Below are positions 49,994 to 60,708 of a DNA stretch of 64,000 nt, in pieces. Source of the stretch: Saprospiraceae bacterium (GTDB taxonomy: Bacteria; Bacteroidota; Bacteroidia; Chitinophagales; Saprospiraceae); assembly GCA_013001595.1 (NCBI GenBank), contig JABDMH010000042.1, positions 1 to 64,000 of the forward strand, read 5' to 3'. The notes beneath the pieces were generated by a model. The model was not told the DNA's origin. It made no database searches and was given only the letters and a program-made list of their open reading frames with translations. A program made the position numbers and the translations under genes. How positions within the stretch are numbered: the stretch's first letter is position 1; the number at the start of each line of letters is the position of its first letter.

Positions 49994-51292
49994 GTGAACA
50001 CACTTGAAAATGATAAGCGGACCATCCGCGGATGGGCATTATTTGATGCTGCCAATTCTTCGTACGCCCTTGTCATTTCAGTTGCGATATTTCCCAACTA
50101 CTACATCAGGATGACCGATGATACCATAGATATAATTGGTGTATCCATCACCAATAGCTCGTTGTATGCTTTTAGCCTTTCTTCTGCCTATTTGATTATA
50201 GCGGCATTGCTTCCATTTCTTTCGGGAATAGCGGATTATAGTGGCCGTCGGATGCTTTTTCTTAAGTTCTTTACCTGGTTGGGATCTATAGCTTGTCTAT
50301 TCCTCTTTCTCTTTGACGGACCCACGGGCGTTAGCCTTGCCTTGCTATGCTTTATTCTGGCAACTATTGGATTTGACGGTGGCAAGGTGTTTTATAATTC
50401 CTACCTCCCCATCATAACCACTGAAGAGCATTATGACAAAGTCAGTGCCCAAGGCTTTGCCTACGGCTATTTCGGTAGTATTTTCCTGTTGATATTCAAT
50501 TTGGTCATGATCCTCCAACCTCAGTGGTTTGGTATCAACGATGATACGCTGGCAGTTCGAATCTCCTTCGTTTCCGTTGGGCTGTGGTGGATTTCCCTAG
50601 CACAAATATCCTTTAGACGTCTACCCTCAGACCTCCCGACGACACTAAATCGATCGGTGATTAAGAAAGGATATCAGGAGATTCGCTCAGTATGGAAGGC
50701 ACTGCGTCCACAGAAAAATCTTAAACGCTTTTTGGTCTCTTTTTTCTGCTATAGCGCCGGTGTGCAAACGATATTATACTTGGCTGCTACTTTTGCAGAA
50801 AAAGAGTTGAGTTTCGGCACAAGCGAACTCATCATTTTAATCATCATTCTACAAGTAGTGGCCATTGCGGGTGCCTATTTATTCGCCTCTTTGTCCAAAC
50901 ATCGGGGAAATAAAATTTCGCTTATGACCATGCTATTCATTTGGCTAAGCATTTGTCTGTTGGCTTTTCTTGTAGTCGAAAAAAATCAATTTTACCTAAT
51001 TGCTATTTTGGTCGGCCTAGTCATGGGAGGCATTCAATCAATGTCGCGATCAACCTACTCCAAACTAATCAGTGATCATACTGAAGAACGCACTTCTTAC
51101 TTCAGTTTTTATGAGGTGCTAGAGAAATTGGCTATAGTTTTTGGCACTTTGAGTTTTGGCCTGATTGACAACATCTCTGGTGGTATGCGCAACAGCATAT
51201 TAGTTTTAGGCATCTATTTTTTAGTGGGCATTTTCATACTCTCCAAAGTAAAGTGGTATCATCCACCTCTGAAGGCATCTGCAAATGCTTAA
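49994..51292 (+). CDS. MFS transporter, UMF1/Atg22-like family
   Basis: RGWALFDAANSSYALVISVAIFPNYY; about 12 TM; GGIQSMSRSTYSKLI. Confidence 0.9.
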   Translation: MNTLENDKRTIRGWALFDAANSSYALVISVAIFPNYYIRMTDDTIDIIGVSITNSSLYAFSLSSAYLIIAALLPFLSGIADYSGRRMLFLKFFTWLGSIACLFLFLFDGPTGVSLALLCFILATIGFDGGKVFYNSYLPIITTEEHYDKVSAQGFAYGYFGSIFLLIFNLVMILQPQWFGINDDTLAVRISFVSVGLWWISLAQISFRRLPSDLPTTLNRSVIKKGYQEIRSVWKALRPQKNLKRFLVSFFCYSAGVQTILYLAATFAEKELSFGTSELIILIIILQVVAIAGAYLFASLSKHRGNKISLMTMLFIWLSICLLAFLVVEKNQFYLIAILVGLVMGGIQSMSRSTYSKLISDHTEERTSYFSFYEVLEKLAIVFGTLSFGLIDNISGGMRNSILVLGIYFLVGIFILSKVKWYHPPLKASANA

Positions 51293-51307
51293 TTCTCGAA
51301 TTTTATA

Positions 51308-52825
51308 TCAATCTTGATATTCGAAACACCCGGCATCTGGCGCGGTAGGATCGCGCTCATTTCCTTCTAGATCACGCCTCAAGGTTGCGACGGGTTGGGC
51401 GATTTCCTGGGCGATGGAAAGACTGTCTAAATGGTAATCGTTCATGTCAGGATCGGCAAAAAGTAGGGACTGAAAATCACCATTGATGCATGGATCACAA
51501 AAATCGAAGAAGTCTGGGTGCCCTCCCTCTTCTGATACTAATTCATCCACCCTTACGACGCAGTGTTTGAATTCATAGCGAAAAAAGCGAGGGTCTTGCT
51601 CGCCTACACCATCGACCAAGGCAATTTCATCTCGGGATGAGCCATATATGATCGAATTTCTAAAGGACATGTTTAGTGGGGCGGCTACTGGTCTCTCACA
51701 AAGAGCGGTGCCGTCCAGACAGGTAAAGTTTGAAGCACGCAAAGCCTCGGTAGGAGAGCCGTAATTGGCTAAGGTGCAGTAGCTAAAATCGTAGTCGCCT
51801 CCAAGAATCAGCGAAACATTGGTACCTCCGCTGGTGTGGAATAAGCAATTCTCCGCTAAGATGGAGGCATTATATCCGGCAAGATTGGTACCAGATGCAT
51901 TGGAGATTTGTGAATTTCGAATGGTAAGATCCGCTAGAGAATCTACCAGCAACCCCAAGATTCCATTCTTGATAACTGCATGATTAATATTGTGTCCAGT
52001 ACTCATCGGACCCAGTTGAATACGTCCCCATTGACCTGGAACCTCCCCAAATGAGGACTCGAGTCTATCTCCTTGAATTACGACTGGATCATCAAAAGAA
52101 CCCTGAATTTGTAATTTCCCGTGTCTAAAGAAGTACAGAATGCCATCGCTGTAAGGAGACCGGTCTTCGGTTCTTCCTATTCCACCATGGATATAGACTT
52201 GTGTACCTGGTGGCATGACCAATGTACAACTGTCGATCACCATGGCTCCAAAGATGACATACGGCTTGGGGTCATCCCAGACCCATTCGTTGAGATCGCA
52301 TGTGAATAAGGATTGCCGGCCTCCAAAAAAACGACCAGGGAGGTAATTCGCATTTTGACCCCATGCTTCAAGTACGACCGATTGCGCATTGCCATTGGTC
52401 ATGAAGTTGGCTTGATCTTCGATAACAAACGGACTAATTGAAATGGGTTGATCTGGATCGACGGTTACTTCAAAAAATACATAGATGCTATCATCAGGTG
52501 GGATTTCCACATCTGAGATATCCGATCCTGCAATACCATCGACATTCATGCGAAACGCACTTTGTGGTGCCCCCTCCAACCAAATTCGACTCACCTTGAT
52601 AAAACGATTGTGCCGATTATAAAGCTTTAGGGATAGTGTAGCACTACCACGTTGAGTAAAGACAGTGTCAAAACTGATAGTATCTAGCGAAAAAACAAGT
52701 TTTGCATCACCATCAGTGATGAATTCATCTTTGGTGCAAGCGCTAATCAGCATGGCCATGGATAATGCTGAGATGGCAATGAACTGAAGTAAATAACTAT
52801 GTTGCTTTGAATGAGTCGTTCGCAC
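51308..52825 (-). CDS. Predicted lipoprotein with right-handed parallel beta-helix region
   Basis: Lipobox-like LISAC; repeating solenoid-like segments (HAVIKNGILGLLVDSLADLTIRNSQISNASGTNL...); C-terminal RDPTAPDAGCFEYQ. Confidence 0.75.
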   Translation of the reverse strand: MRTTHSKQHSYLLQFIAISALSMAMLISACTKDEFITDGDAKLVFSLDTISFDTVFTQRGSATLSLKLYNRHNRFIKVSRIWLEGAPQSAFRMNVDGIAGSDISDVEIPPDDSIYVFFEVTVDPDQPISISPFVIEDQANFMTNGNAQSVVLEAWGQNANYLPGRFFGGRQSLFTCDLNEWVWDDPKPYVIFGAMVIDSCTLVMPPGTQVYIHGGIGRTEDRSPYSDGILYFFRHGKLQIQGSFDDPVVIQGDRLESSFGEVPGQWGRIQLGPMSTGHNINHAVIKNGILGLLVDSLADLTIRNSQISNASGTNLAGYNASILAENCLFHTSGGTNVSLILGGDYDFSYCTLANYGSPTEALRASNFTCLDGTALCERPVAAPLNMSFRNSIIYGSSRDEIALVDGVGEQDPRFFRYEFKHCVVRVDELVSEEGGHPDFFDFCDPCINGDFQSLLFADPDMNDYHLDSLSIAQEIAQPVATLRRDLEGNERDPTAPDAGCFEYQD

Positions 52826-53231
52826 CTACTTTAAATTTTGACAAACATACACAACTGAGTCATTGGCCAGCATTTGTAACCTAATATTCTACCGCAGATG
52901 TGGCCTCTACTGAGCCGACGAAGACCTTTAGTCACTAAAAAGAGGCCAATACACCAATGATTTATAGTCATCCCCTGCCATATTCTAAATCGCCAATCCC
53001 GGTTTAAACGCTTGATGGTTGTCTTTATTACGATGATGATGCAGTAATCCATGATTCTCCAGCGAGATAGACGGTAGTGTCAATGCCAAAACGTTTTGAG
53101 TAATCGATTTGACGTACATTTACAGTTGTGGAAATGCATCATACGTACCTTACCAATGGCAATATCTCCTTACTTGACCCAGTACAGTTTCTAAAAAGCT
53201 GAATGGGTGGTGCAATGCAAGTGCGTATTAG

Positions 53232-53921
53232 ATGAATCCAATCATTGATATAATCATTCCTGCTTACAACGAAGCTTCTTCTGTAGGCCTTGTCATTAAG
53301 GCCATTCCCATGGAAATGGTGAGAGAAATCGTAGTGTGTGACAATGCCAGTACCGATGACACCTCAGAGGTAGCCATCAATGCCGGTGCAACCGTCGTAA
53401 AACAACCGAGGAAAGGTTATGGGAGTGCATGTCTCGCAGGTATGGATCACCTCAAACGAAAGCAAGTACCCCCTGATATTGTAGCATTCCTAGATGCGGA
53501 CTTTTCCGACCATCCTGAGGAATTACCCGCATTAGTCGATCCAATTATTAAAAAAAATATGGACCTAGTCATTGGTTCGCGGGCACTTGGCAACGTGGAA
53601 GAAGGGGCAATGATGCCACAGCAAGTTTTTGGAAATTGGCTGGCCACTAATTTGATACGACTCTTTTATGGCTATCATTTTACTGACTTGGGGCCATTTC
53701 GAACCATACGTTATTCCGCCCTACTGGATCTGGATATGCAAGATCCAGATTTTGGATGGACAGTGGAGATGCAAATAAAGGCTGCTAAACAAAAACTCAA
53801 ATGTATAGAAGTGCCTGTCAACTATAGGAGGCGAATTGGAGTATCCAAGGTCTCTGGCACCATTAAAGGCACTATACTAGCTGGTCATAAAATATTATGG
53901 ACCATCTTTAAACTCTGGTAA
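53232..53921 (+). CDS. Glycosyltransferase family 2 (polyprenyl-phosphate sugar synthase-like)
   Basis: IIDIIIPAYNEASSVGLVIKAIP, VCDNASTDDT, VAFLDADFSDHPEELPALV. Confidence 0.9.
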   Translation: MNPIIDIIIPAYNEASSVGLVIKAIPMEMVREIVVCDNASTDDTSEVAINAGATVVKQPRKGYGSACLAGMDHLKRKQVPPDIVAFLDADFSDHPEELPALVDPIIKKNMDLVIGSRALGNVEEGAMMPQQVFGNWLATNLIRLFYGYHFTDLGPFRTIRYSALLDLDMQDPDFGWTVEMQIKAAKQKLKCIEVPVNYRRRIGVSKVSGTIKGTILAGHKILWTIFKLW

Positions 53922-53927
53922 ACATCG

Positions 53928-55421
53928 ATGACAATTCTCTATTATATTCTATTGGCAGTATACGCTTTGGTCCTCATATATATTACGGTGTATTGTCTAA
54001 TGCAATTTCACCTTTTGTACCACTATGGACGCAATCAGAAGCTGGGGATCAAGATGACTATTGAGTCGGAAGGCAAAGAGATTGATAACCCCAAAGTCAC
54101 GGTCCAACTGCCCATTTACAACGAGCAATACGTCGTGGAACGCCTGATCGATGCGGTGGTAGCCTTTGAATACCCAAAAGATCGATTGGAAATTCAGATT
54201 TTGGATGATAGCACAGATGAGACCGTAGCGTTGGTTGATGCAAAATGCGCTATTTATGAAAAAGAGGGTTACGACATTCAGGTAATACGAAGAAAAGATA
54301 GAGCTGGATATAAAGCCGGTGCCTTACGAGATGCCATGCCTTTTGTCAGAGGTGAATTCATTGCAATTTTTGATGCTGATTTCTTGCCAAGACCAGATTT
54401 TTTAAGAAAGACGATCCCTCACTTCGCAAATCCATCAGTAGGAGTGGTGCAGACTAGGTGGGAACACATTAACCAGAACTATTCGTTGATCACTCGTCTG
54501 CAAGCTTTACAGCTAAATGTGCATTTCACGGTAGAACAGAAGGGCCGTTTAGCAGCAGACTATCTACTCCAGTTTAATGGCACAGGAGGGGTATGGCGCA
54601 AGGAGACCATAGCTGACGCAGGTGGTTGGCATGACGATACATTAACTGAGGATCTTGACCTCAGTGTTCGAGCCCAGCTAAAAGATTGGAAAATCGTTTA
54701 CTTGGAAGATGTTAGTTCACCGGCTGAGTTACCTTCTGAAATGAATGGATTCAAATCTCAGCAATATCGCTGGATGAAGGGAGGTGCAGAGACGGCTAAG
54801 AAAATGATCCCTGATATTTGGAAGTCTTCTCTTCCCTGGTCTAAAAAAATTCACGCAACCTTGCATCTCCTTGGTAGCACGGTCTTTGTCTTTGTCTTTG
54901 TCTTGGGAGTATTAAGTGTCCCACTGTTGCTAGCACTTCAAGCATTGCACATCAGCTCCAATTATTTTTCCTTTTTCATTGTTGGTACCCTGGCGATTAT
55001 CTGTGTTTACTATGTAGCCAATGTTTCCAACCGCTATACAAATCCCAATCGGAATTTGCTGAAAGACCTAGGAAAATTCTTATTCATGTTTCCTCTTTTC
55101 CTGGCTATGTCAATGGGTCTTTCCTTACACAATACCATTGCCGTCATACAAGGGTACCTGGGAAAGAAATCAGCCTTTGTCCGAACCCCCAAATTCGCCA
55201 TCAAGAACATATCTGATCGATTGAACAAACGAAAGTACTTAACCGGCAAACTCAGCGCTACCACGGTTGTGGAAGGATTTCTTTGCCTGTACTTCATCTT
55301 TGCCATTTTTTTGGGTATCTATATTGACGATTGCTCGCTCGTTCTATTTCACCTCTTATTAGCTTTCGGATATGGTGCCATTTTCTATTTTTCTGTCAAG
55401 CATTTATCTTATGGCCGTTAA
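53928..55421 (+). CDS. Glycosyltransferase family 2, cellulose-synthase-like processive enzyme
   Basis: VQLPIYNEQYVVERLIDAV, LDDSTDET, FDADFLPRPDFL, TEDLDLSVRAQ, QQYRWMKGG (QxxRW); multiple TM. Confidence 0.92.
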   Translation: MTILYYILLAVYALVLIYITVYCLMQFHLLYHYGRNQKLGIKMTIESEGKEIDNPKVTVQLPIYNEQYVVERLIDAVVAFEYPKDRLEIQILDDSTDETVALVDAKCAIYEKEGYDIQVIRRKDRAGYKAGALRDAMPFVRGEFIAIFDADFLPRPDFLRKTIPHFANPSVGVVQTRWEHINQNYSLITRLQALQLNVHFTVEQKGRLAADYLLQFNGTGGVWRKETIADAGGWHDDTLTEDLDLSVRAQLKDWKIVYLEDVSSPAELPSEMNGFKSQQYRWMKGGAETAKKMIPDIWKSSLPWSKKIHATLHLLGSTVFVFVFVLGVLSVPLLLALQALHISSNYFSFFIVGTLAIICVYYVANVSNRYTNPNRNLLKDLGKFLFMFPLFLAMSMGLSLHNTIAVIQGYLGKKSAFVRTPKFAIKNISDRLNKRKYLTGKLSATTVVEGFLCLYFIFAIFLGIYIDDCSLVLFHLLLAFGYGAIFYFSVKHLSYGR

Positions 55422-56818
55422 CCTACTTTTCAAATCATCCCACTGATGTCAATCAGGACGTAAATCGTGATCTTTTGAAATACTTAATTGCCTTCTGTTG
55501 GATCATCTTGGTGGGCATCCTTGGATATATTCCTGATCAGGGTGATATCTTATGGATATTGAGTTGTTACGCCCCACTATTCGTATTGTATATTGTTACT
55601 TACCGGTATTTCAAAGCACATAGTGACATCCTGTTCTTCATTTTTCTCTCCATCTTTCTTCGCCTCCTTTTGATTTTTGCCTTTCCCAACCTATCAGATG
55701 ACATCTATCGATTCTTGTGGGATGGGCACCTCATCAATGATGGAATAAATCCGTATTTGTATACTCCAGCGGAGTTTACTGCCGGACAAGAATCACATTC
55801 AGAAATCTACCAGGTTCTTTTCCCACTGCTCAATTCACCAAATTACTACTCAATATATCCTCCTGTTTGTCAAGCTATTTTTGCAAGTTGTACTTGGGTT
55901 TTTCCCAATGACATCTATTGGGCCACGGTACTGATGAAGGTACTTTTTGTGGCTGGAGAGACCTTGTCCATCTACTTTCTAATGAAGCTCACTCGCATGG
56001 CAGGCTTCACCTTAAAACGGGTGCTGCTCTATTCCCTCAATCCACTCATCCTGATTGAGCTCTGTGGGAATCTTCATTTTGAATCATGGATGATTCTCTT
56101 CTTAATCCTGGCATTATGGGCATACATCAGAAGGCGTTTTAAATTCTTTGGACTTTTCATGGGCATGTCCATCGGGGCGAAACTATTGCCATTGATGTTT
56201 TTACCATTCTTTCTTTTCAGAACCAGGGCAAATGATCTTATTCGGGCTTTTGCTATGATGTTGCTGGTATTTGCCGTTATGTTTGCTCCTTTCCTGAGTT
56301 GGGATCTGGTATACCACCTTTCAGAAAGCATCAACTTGTATTTCCAAAAATTTGAATTTAATGCCAGTATCTACTACGTAGTGCGTTGGATCGGTTATCA
56401 GTTTAAAGGTTACAACATCATTCAAACCGCTGGACCTTTTCTTTATGGATCCGCATTTGTGATCATTATGGTGTTGGTATTTACAGAAGGGCGAAAGAGT
56501 TTTCGAAGCCTGCTGGAGCGCCTACTATTGGCATTTACCACCTACCTGTTATTAGCTACAACCGTGCATCCCTGGTATTTGGCAATACCTGTATTGTTTT
56601 CTGTATTCACCCACTATCGATATCCAATTTTCTGGTCGGGTCTGATCTGTTGTACGTACGTTAACTATGCTTATGATCCCTACCATGAGAATCTTTGGGT
56701 GGTAGCCTTAGAGTATAGCATTGTATTTGGGTTGATCTTAATCGAGGTATTTCGTGTGCCGCTTGCCGGAATTTTTATTCAGTACTGGAAGGGAGTACAG
56801 TCATGGTTAAAGCTTTAG
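55331..56818 (+). CDS. Polytopic GT-C type glycosyltransferase (DUF2029/mannosyltransferase-like); start uncertain
   Basis: Many TM helices; FPNLSDDIYRFLWDGHLINDGINPYLYTP is typical of lipid-sugar-dependent GT-C enzymes. The ORF-track TTG start overlaps the upstream gene by 91 nt. Confidence 0.8.
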   Translation: MLARSISPLISFRIWCHFLFFCQAFILWPLTYFSNHPTDVNQDVNRDLLKYLIAFCWIILVGILGYIPDQGDILWILSCYAPLFVLYIVTYRYFKAHSDILFFIFLSIFLRLLLIFAFPNLSDDIYRFLWDGHLINDGINPYLYTPAEFTAGQESHSEIYQVLFPLLNSPNYYSIYPPVCQAIFASCTWVFPNDIYWATVLMKVLFVAGETLSIYFLMKLTRMAGFTLKRVLLYSLNPLILIELCGNLHFESWMILFLILALWAYIRRRFKFFGLFMGMSIGAKLLPLMFLPFFLFRTRANDLIRAFAMMLLVFAVMFAPFLSWDLVYHLSESINLYFQKFEFNASIYYVVRWIGYQFKGYNIIQTAGPFLYGSAFVIIMVLVFTEGRKSFRSLLERLLLAFTTYLLLATTVHPWYLAIPVLFSVFTHYRYPIFWSGLICCTYVNYAYDPYHENLWVVALEYSIVFGLILIEVFRVPLAGIFIQYWKGVQSWLKL

Positions 56819-57314
56819 AAGTCTATCTACGACTAGATTGTCTTTAGCTAATCACGATTGCTATTTAGATGGGTGTAAATCCATTGAAATCCCATGTTAG
56901 CCTCAAATTTGTCTTTGCTACTCGAATCCGCGTTTGGATAATAGTAGGGGAAGAGACTTGGGGCATTTAACATCCTACTTTAAGTGCTAAAAGCGAGGAT
57001 CACAGAAACAGAAAGGCAAACCACCCGAAAGAAAAAACTACCAATAAGGCAAGAAGGATGTCAATGATCATCCTGCCAGTATTTTTTATCCCAAGATTGG
57101 GAAAAGTAGCCACCTACGATAAAAACAATACCCAGCTCACAGCTGATGTTGATTGATTTTATAGTCTAGGACACACACCAGAAGATACTTGTAAAACATA
57201 TAGTAAAAAGCAAGATGGCACCAATTGGTCTGCCGGTCCCAAACATGATTGATCTTTTTAAGGATTCTTTCGTCTTATTTGCAATAAGGTACATGCAAAT
57301 ATTGCAAAAGAGGC

Positions 57315-57356
57315 AAAAAAAATGTGCTGCCTTAATGACAGCACACTTTTTCTTTT
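57315..57356 (-). terminator. Bidirectional intrinsic terminator after gldN
   Basis: AAAAAAAA-TGTGCTG-CCTTAATGA-CAGCACA-C-TTTTTCTTTTT: perfect 7-bp stem (323-329/339-345) with flanking A and T tracts. Confidence 0.75.
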
Positions 57357-57384
57357 TAGGTATTCTGACAAACCCTTTTCGAGC

Positions 57385-58278
57385 CTAGTAGCTCCACAGA
57401 TCGTGTTCGAAGTTAAATATCGAAGCTTTGATCTTCTCGGATTCCAGCAAACGCTGAATGCCACTGTACATATCGTCTCCCGAGAGAGATGGATAGTCTT
57501 GCAACCTATAATCATCTACATTGGATTCCTTATAAATGTAGCTTGAAAATGGCCGCATCTCGAAAAAGTCTTCCCATGAGAGCGGGTTGGCGTCATTGCC
57601 AGGGATGTAAACCTTCTGCCTTGCTAGATACTCCCGAGTATCCGGATAATATACCCAGAATAGAGGTTCTTCAAAAAGAAACTCTCCCGTATTATCATCG
57701 TATCTATCTCGGATTGGTGACACACCCAAGATCCGCACCTTCATTGTTGAACTCTCTTCGTCAAAAAACCAGATCTCTTTAATCCTGAAACGTTTAATAT
57801 CACTAAAGTCGATTTCGTTTTGTACGATGACCATCTCGTCTTCGTAGGTGTCAGGATTCGTAACAAATGTCGTATCAATACTAAATAGGATGCCATTCAA
57901 ATCGTCATTGGTAATGGGAGAGGTAAAATCCTCATCACTATAAGCAGTTATTTCACCTGCATCCACCGCCTCAGTAAGAATTTGAAAGAATGGTGCTTCC
58001 GGATAAGCAAAAGGTCGATTTTGCTTTTCGCGGATATCCAATACGCGCCAGATGCGTTTTTCCCAGAATAGATCTGCTTCGCGAATTGGCTCGTACGGTA
58101 GGATAAACCTTTCTTGCATAATCTTCTTTGCCACGATGTCATTAAGTGGAGTGATGATTACTTCCTCCAGCTCTTCGGGCTGTGAAGACTCTGTAACGAT
58201 CTCTTCAGCTATTTGAGCCATGCTCGAAGAACCTATGCTCAAGCCGAGAAGAAGAAGGAATAATTTTGCCGCTTTCAT
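57385..58278 (-). CDS. gldN: Gliding motility/T9SS protein GldN (PorN)
   Basis: ADLFWEKRIWRVLDIREKQNRPFAYPEAPFFQIL; last gene of gldKLMN. Confidence 0.93.
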   Translation of the reverse strand: MKAAKLFLLLLGLSIGSSSMAQIAEEIVTESSQPEELEEVIITPLNDIVAKKIMQERFILPYEPIREADLFWEKRIWRVLDIREKQNRPFAYPEAPFFQILTEAVDAGEITAYSDEDFTSPITNDDLNGILFSIDTTFVTNPDTYEDEMVIVQNEIDFSDIKRFRIKEIWFFDEESSTMKVRILGVSPIRDRYDDNTGEFLFEEPLFWVYYPDTREYLARQKVYIPGNDANPLSWEDFFEMRPFSSYIYKESNVDDYRLQDYPSLSGDDMYSGIQRLLESEKIKASIFNFEHDLWSY

Positions 58279-58299
58279 GCTATTTAGTTTTGATATTTA

Positions 58300-59892
58300 T
58301 TATTGCACTTTAAATACTACTGATGGTAGCGTACGATTGGCTACATCACCAGGGCATTTGCACTTTATGTTGTCAAACACATAAATGTCACCAGGCTTGG
58401 CTTTGTTGATCAACTCCTTAGATTTTGAATCAAACTTGCCACCTTTGTTGGCATTCAACACTGGATCTTCACGCTTGGCAGAACGAATAAGCTGAAAGCC
58501 ACTAAGAGCACATCTGGCATCAAAATCGAAACCTTCCAACTGTGGTATCAAAGCCTGCTGAGCCCTAAGCTCGCCATTGCCGATGGCACCACCTTTCTTG
58601 CCACTTAGTACAGGAACTGGATCCGGAATACGCTTGACTCTAAAGTCTTTCGCAACAGTTACACCAGGCGCTTGGACATTTACTTTCGCAAATTCACCGG
58701 CACGCGTTTGTTTGGTTGCATTGACAACATAGGTACCGTCGCTCTGACGCTTGATGGTAGCTCCACCACCACCACTCATACTCACTTTCAATTGGTTACT
58801 GGAGACACCTGCTGCTGAAACTTCTACTGGATTATCCACCCCAATGTAGAACACATTCATCTTACTAGCAGACACGGAGACTGATCGCTCACCTACTTCG
58901 AATTCAAACGTTCTCTTATAGTTGGATGTTTCGCCATTCACTGGATTGGTAACTGAGATGTCAGCTGTATAAGTCTTGATACCCACACTACTTGCAGGAG
59001 CAGACCATTTTGCGACACCGTTCTCATCTGTGCGCACAGGTGTACCATTCACTCGAATGCTTACACCGGTATTTGAAGCTGCAGATGCAGACGCACTTAA
59101 GAACACTTCCGTATCAAATCGTTCACCTTTAATCACGTAGGACTTCCTAGGTGCCGATACAACGGTAAATTTATCGAGTACGATGTCTTCTCCACCCACT
59201 TTTCCCATCAAATAGTTGAGAACAGCTGATTCTGTAGACTTTGCATCATTCTTAAACTTGCTGAAGATGGGAAGGGTCGCAGCCAATGGCATCTGACGGA
59301 AGTTAAACGCCGCCCAAGAAGCATGCTTTTTCTTCCTGTTTGAGTTTTTCCACGTCTCATTATCTATGACTAGTGCCATGTCTTTTTCGAAGGCTGGTCT
59401 ATCTTCTTCATCAATAAGTTCTAGAAACTTTGCTCGATACTCTTCGATTTTTGCTTTGAGCTCATTGCCTCTGCCTTCATCAACGAGTAAGCGAGTCGTC
59501 ACATCCTTATTCTTTTTACCTCGTAGTTCTCGTACTCCTTGTACCATCACATAATCCTGATCATCAACTACGCCATCTTTAACACCGGCTTCATCAATCA
59601 TCATCTGGACCATGTTGTCTATGTATACTGAAAGTTCCTTACTGATCTCGCGAGCTGGGCCCACTCTTTCAGCATATACTTCCAGTTCCTTCTTCTTTTT
59701 AGCGCGCTCTTTAATGATGTCTGGTAGCTTACTGTTTGATTCATCCAAAGATTGATTGGATGCAATAAGCCCCTCGTCGACCACTTTAAATGCATTGAAT
59801 ATTTCCGCAGAAACGTTCAAGGCAAGAAGCGCAGTCAACACCAGATACATGATGTTAATCATCAACTGACGCGGCTCCTTAGGAATTGCCAT
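58300..59892 (-). CDS. gldM: Gliding motility/T9SS protein GldM (PorM)
   Basis: KEPRQLMINIMYLVLTALLALNVSAEIFNAFKVVDEGL; Ig-like periplasmic repeats. Confidence 0.96.
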   Translation of the reverse strand: MAIPKEPRQLMINIMYLVLTALLALNVSAEIFNAFKVVDEGLIASNQSLDESNSKLPDIIKERAKKKKELEVYAERVGPAREISKELSVYIDNMVQMMIDEAGVKDGVVDDQDYVMVQGVRELRGKKNKDVTTRLLVDEGRGNELKAKIEEYRAKFLELIDEEDRPAFEKDMALVIDNETWKNSNRKKKHASWAAFNFRQMPLAATLPIFSKFKNDAKSTESAVLNYLMGKVGGEDIVLDKFTVVSAPRKSYVIKGERFDTEVFLSASASAASNTGVSIRVNGTPVRTDENGVAKWSAPASSVGIKTYTADISVTNPVNGETSNYKRTFEFEVGERSVSVSASKMNVFYIGVDNPVEVSAAGVSSNQLKVSMSGGGGATIKRQSDGTYVVNATKQTRAGEFAKVNVQAPGVTVAKDFRVKRIPDPVPVLSGKKGGAIGNGELRAQQALIPQLEGFDFDARCALSGFQLIRSAKREDPVLNANKGGKFDSKSKELINKAKPGDIYVFDNIKCKCPGDVANRTLPSVVFKVQ

Positions 59893-59943
59893 ATTATATT
59901 ATCTTTTAAAAATTAGTCACTAAAAATTATGAACGTTCAGCAC

Positions 59944-60546
59944 TTAGACTTGTCTCCCTACCGGATTGGACATAGCATTGAGCATGTTTCCATATACCGT
60001 ATTCAGGGAACCTAAGTTGCGATTGAGTGTCGTGATGTGATCGCGATACTCCTTGGTATCATCCACCGTATCATGCAACTCAGCCATCGCTTCGTTCAAT
60101 CTGTTGTAGAAGTTATTCATTGTCTTTACCTGCTGCGCAGTAGAAGAGAAATCAACTTCTTGCAAAGCTTTTAGTGATCCTAAACTTTTCGACATGCCCC
60201 GCAATTCGTCGAGCATACCATTTAATTGCGTTTCAACTTTTTCTCCGTCTAATTGTCTCATGTCAGAAGAGGCGCCATTGGTTGCTAAGCCACCTATTGG
60301 ACCTACTTTTGATGCATAGTCTCCAAGACCTGGATACAACTTATCCCAATAATAATCTTTCTCAGGTGGGAGAAGACCCAAGATTAAGAATAGGAAAGCC
60401 TCTGTGACCAGACCTATTGTGATCGCGATACCACCCCAGGGTTCGCTGTTAATTTTACCTAATGCACCGATCATAACCAAAGAGGCACCAACACCGATGA
60501 TAAGGTTCTTGAGGTACTTAAACCAATTACTCTTATAAAAAGCCAT
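59944..60546 (-). CDS. gldL: Gliding motility/T9SS protein GldL (PorL)
   Basis: FKYLKNLIIGVGASLVMIGALGKI...FLILGLLPPEKDYYWDKLYPGL; two TM helices. Confidence 0.95.
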   Translation of the reverse strand: MAFYKSNWFKYLKNLIIGVGASLVMIGALGKINSEPWGGIAITIGLVTEAFLFLILGLLPPEKDYYWDKLYPGLGDYASKVGPIGGLATNGASSDMRQLDGEKVETQLNGMLDELRGMSKSLGSLKALQEVDFSSTAQQVKTMNNFYNRLNEAMAELHDTVDDTKEYRDHITTLNRNLGSLNTVYGNMLNAMSNPVGRQV

Positions 60547-60708
60547 CGTAAAAACCGTTTTTAAAAATTAAAGAAATAAAGAAAACCAATATCTATTACG
60601 TAAATAGTATTCAAATTAGTGTGTTCTGATACGGGAGAAGGTTTTCTTAAACAAGGGCATATGTATTATAGCCCTTCCAAATGGATTTTGATCGGTTATT
60701 ACAGCGTT

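Noticed and set aside
52901-52948. Inverted repeat TGGCCTCT...AGAGGCCA upstream of the beta-helix lipoprotein
   Set aside because: 8-bp arms with a 32-nt loop; dozens of such pairs are expected by chance in 64 kb.
53550-53557. A8 run in the GT2 gene as a second slippage site
   Set aside because: Insertion does not lead to a nearby stop, and truncation would fall inside the catalytic domain with no sensible product.
54882-54905. GTCTTT tandem repeat in the processive GT2
   Set aside because: Only about three and a half copies, encoding FVFVFV in a TM helix; ordinary hydrophobic coding.
57050-57260. Two tiny hydrophobic minus-strand ORFs downstream of gldN (MFGTGRPIGAILLFTICFTSIFWCVS; MIIDILLALLVVFSFGWFAFLFL)
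   Set aside because: Under 30 aa each and in different frames; could be remnants but cannot be supported.
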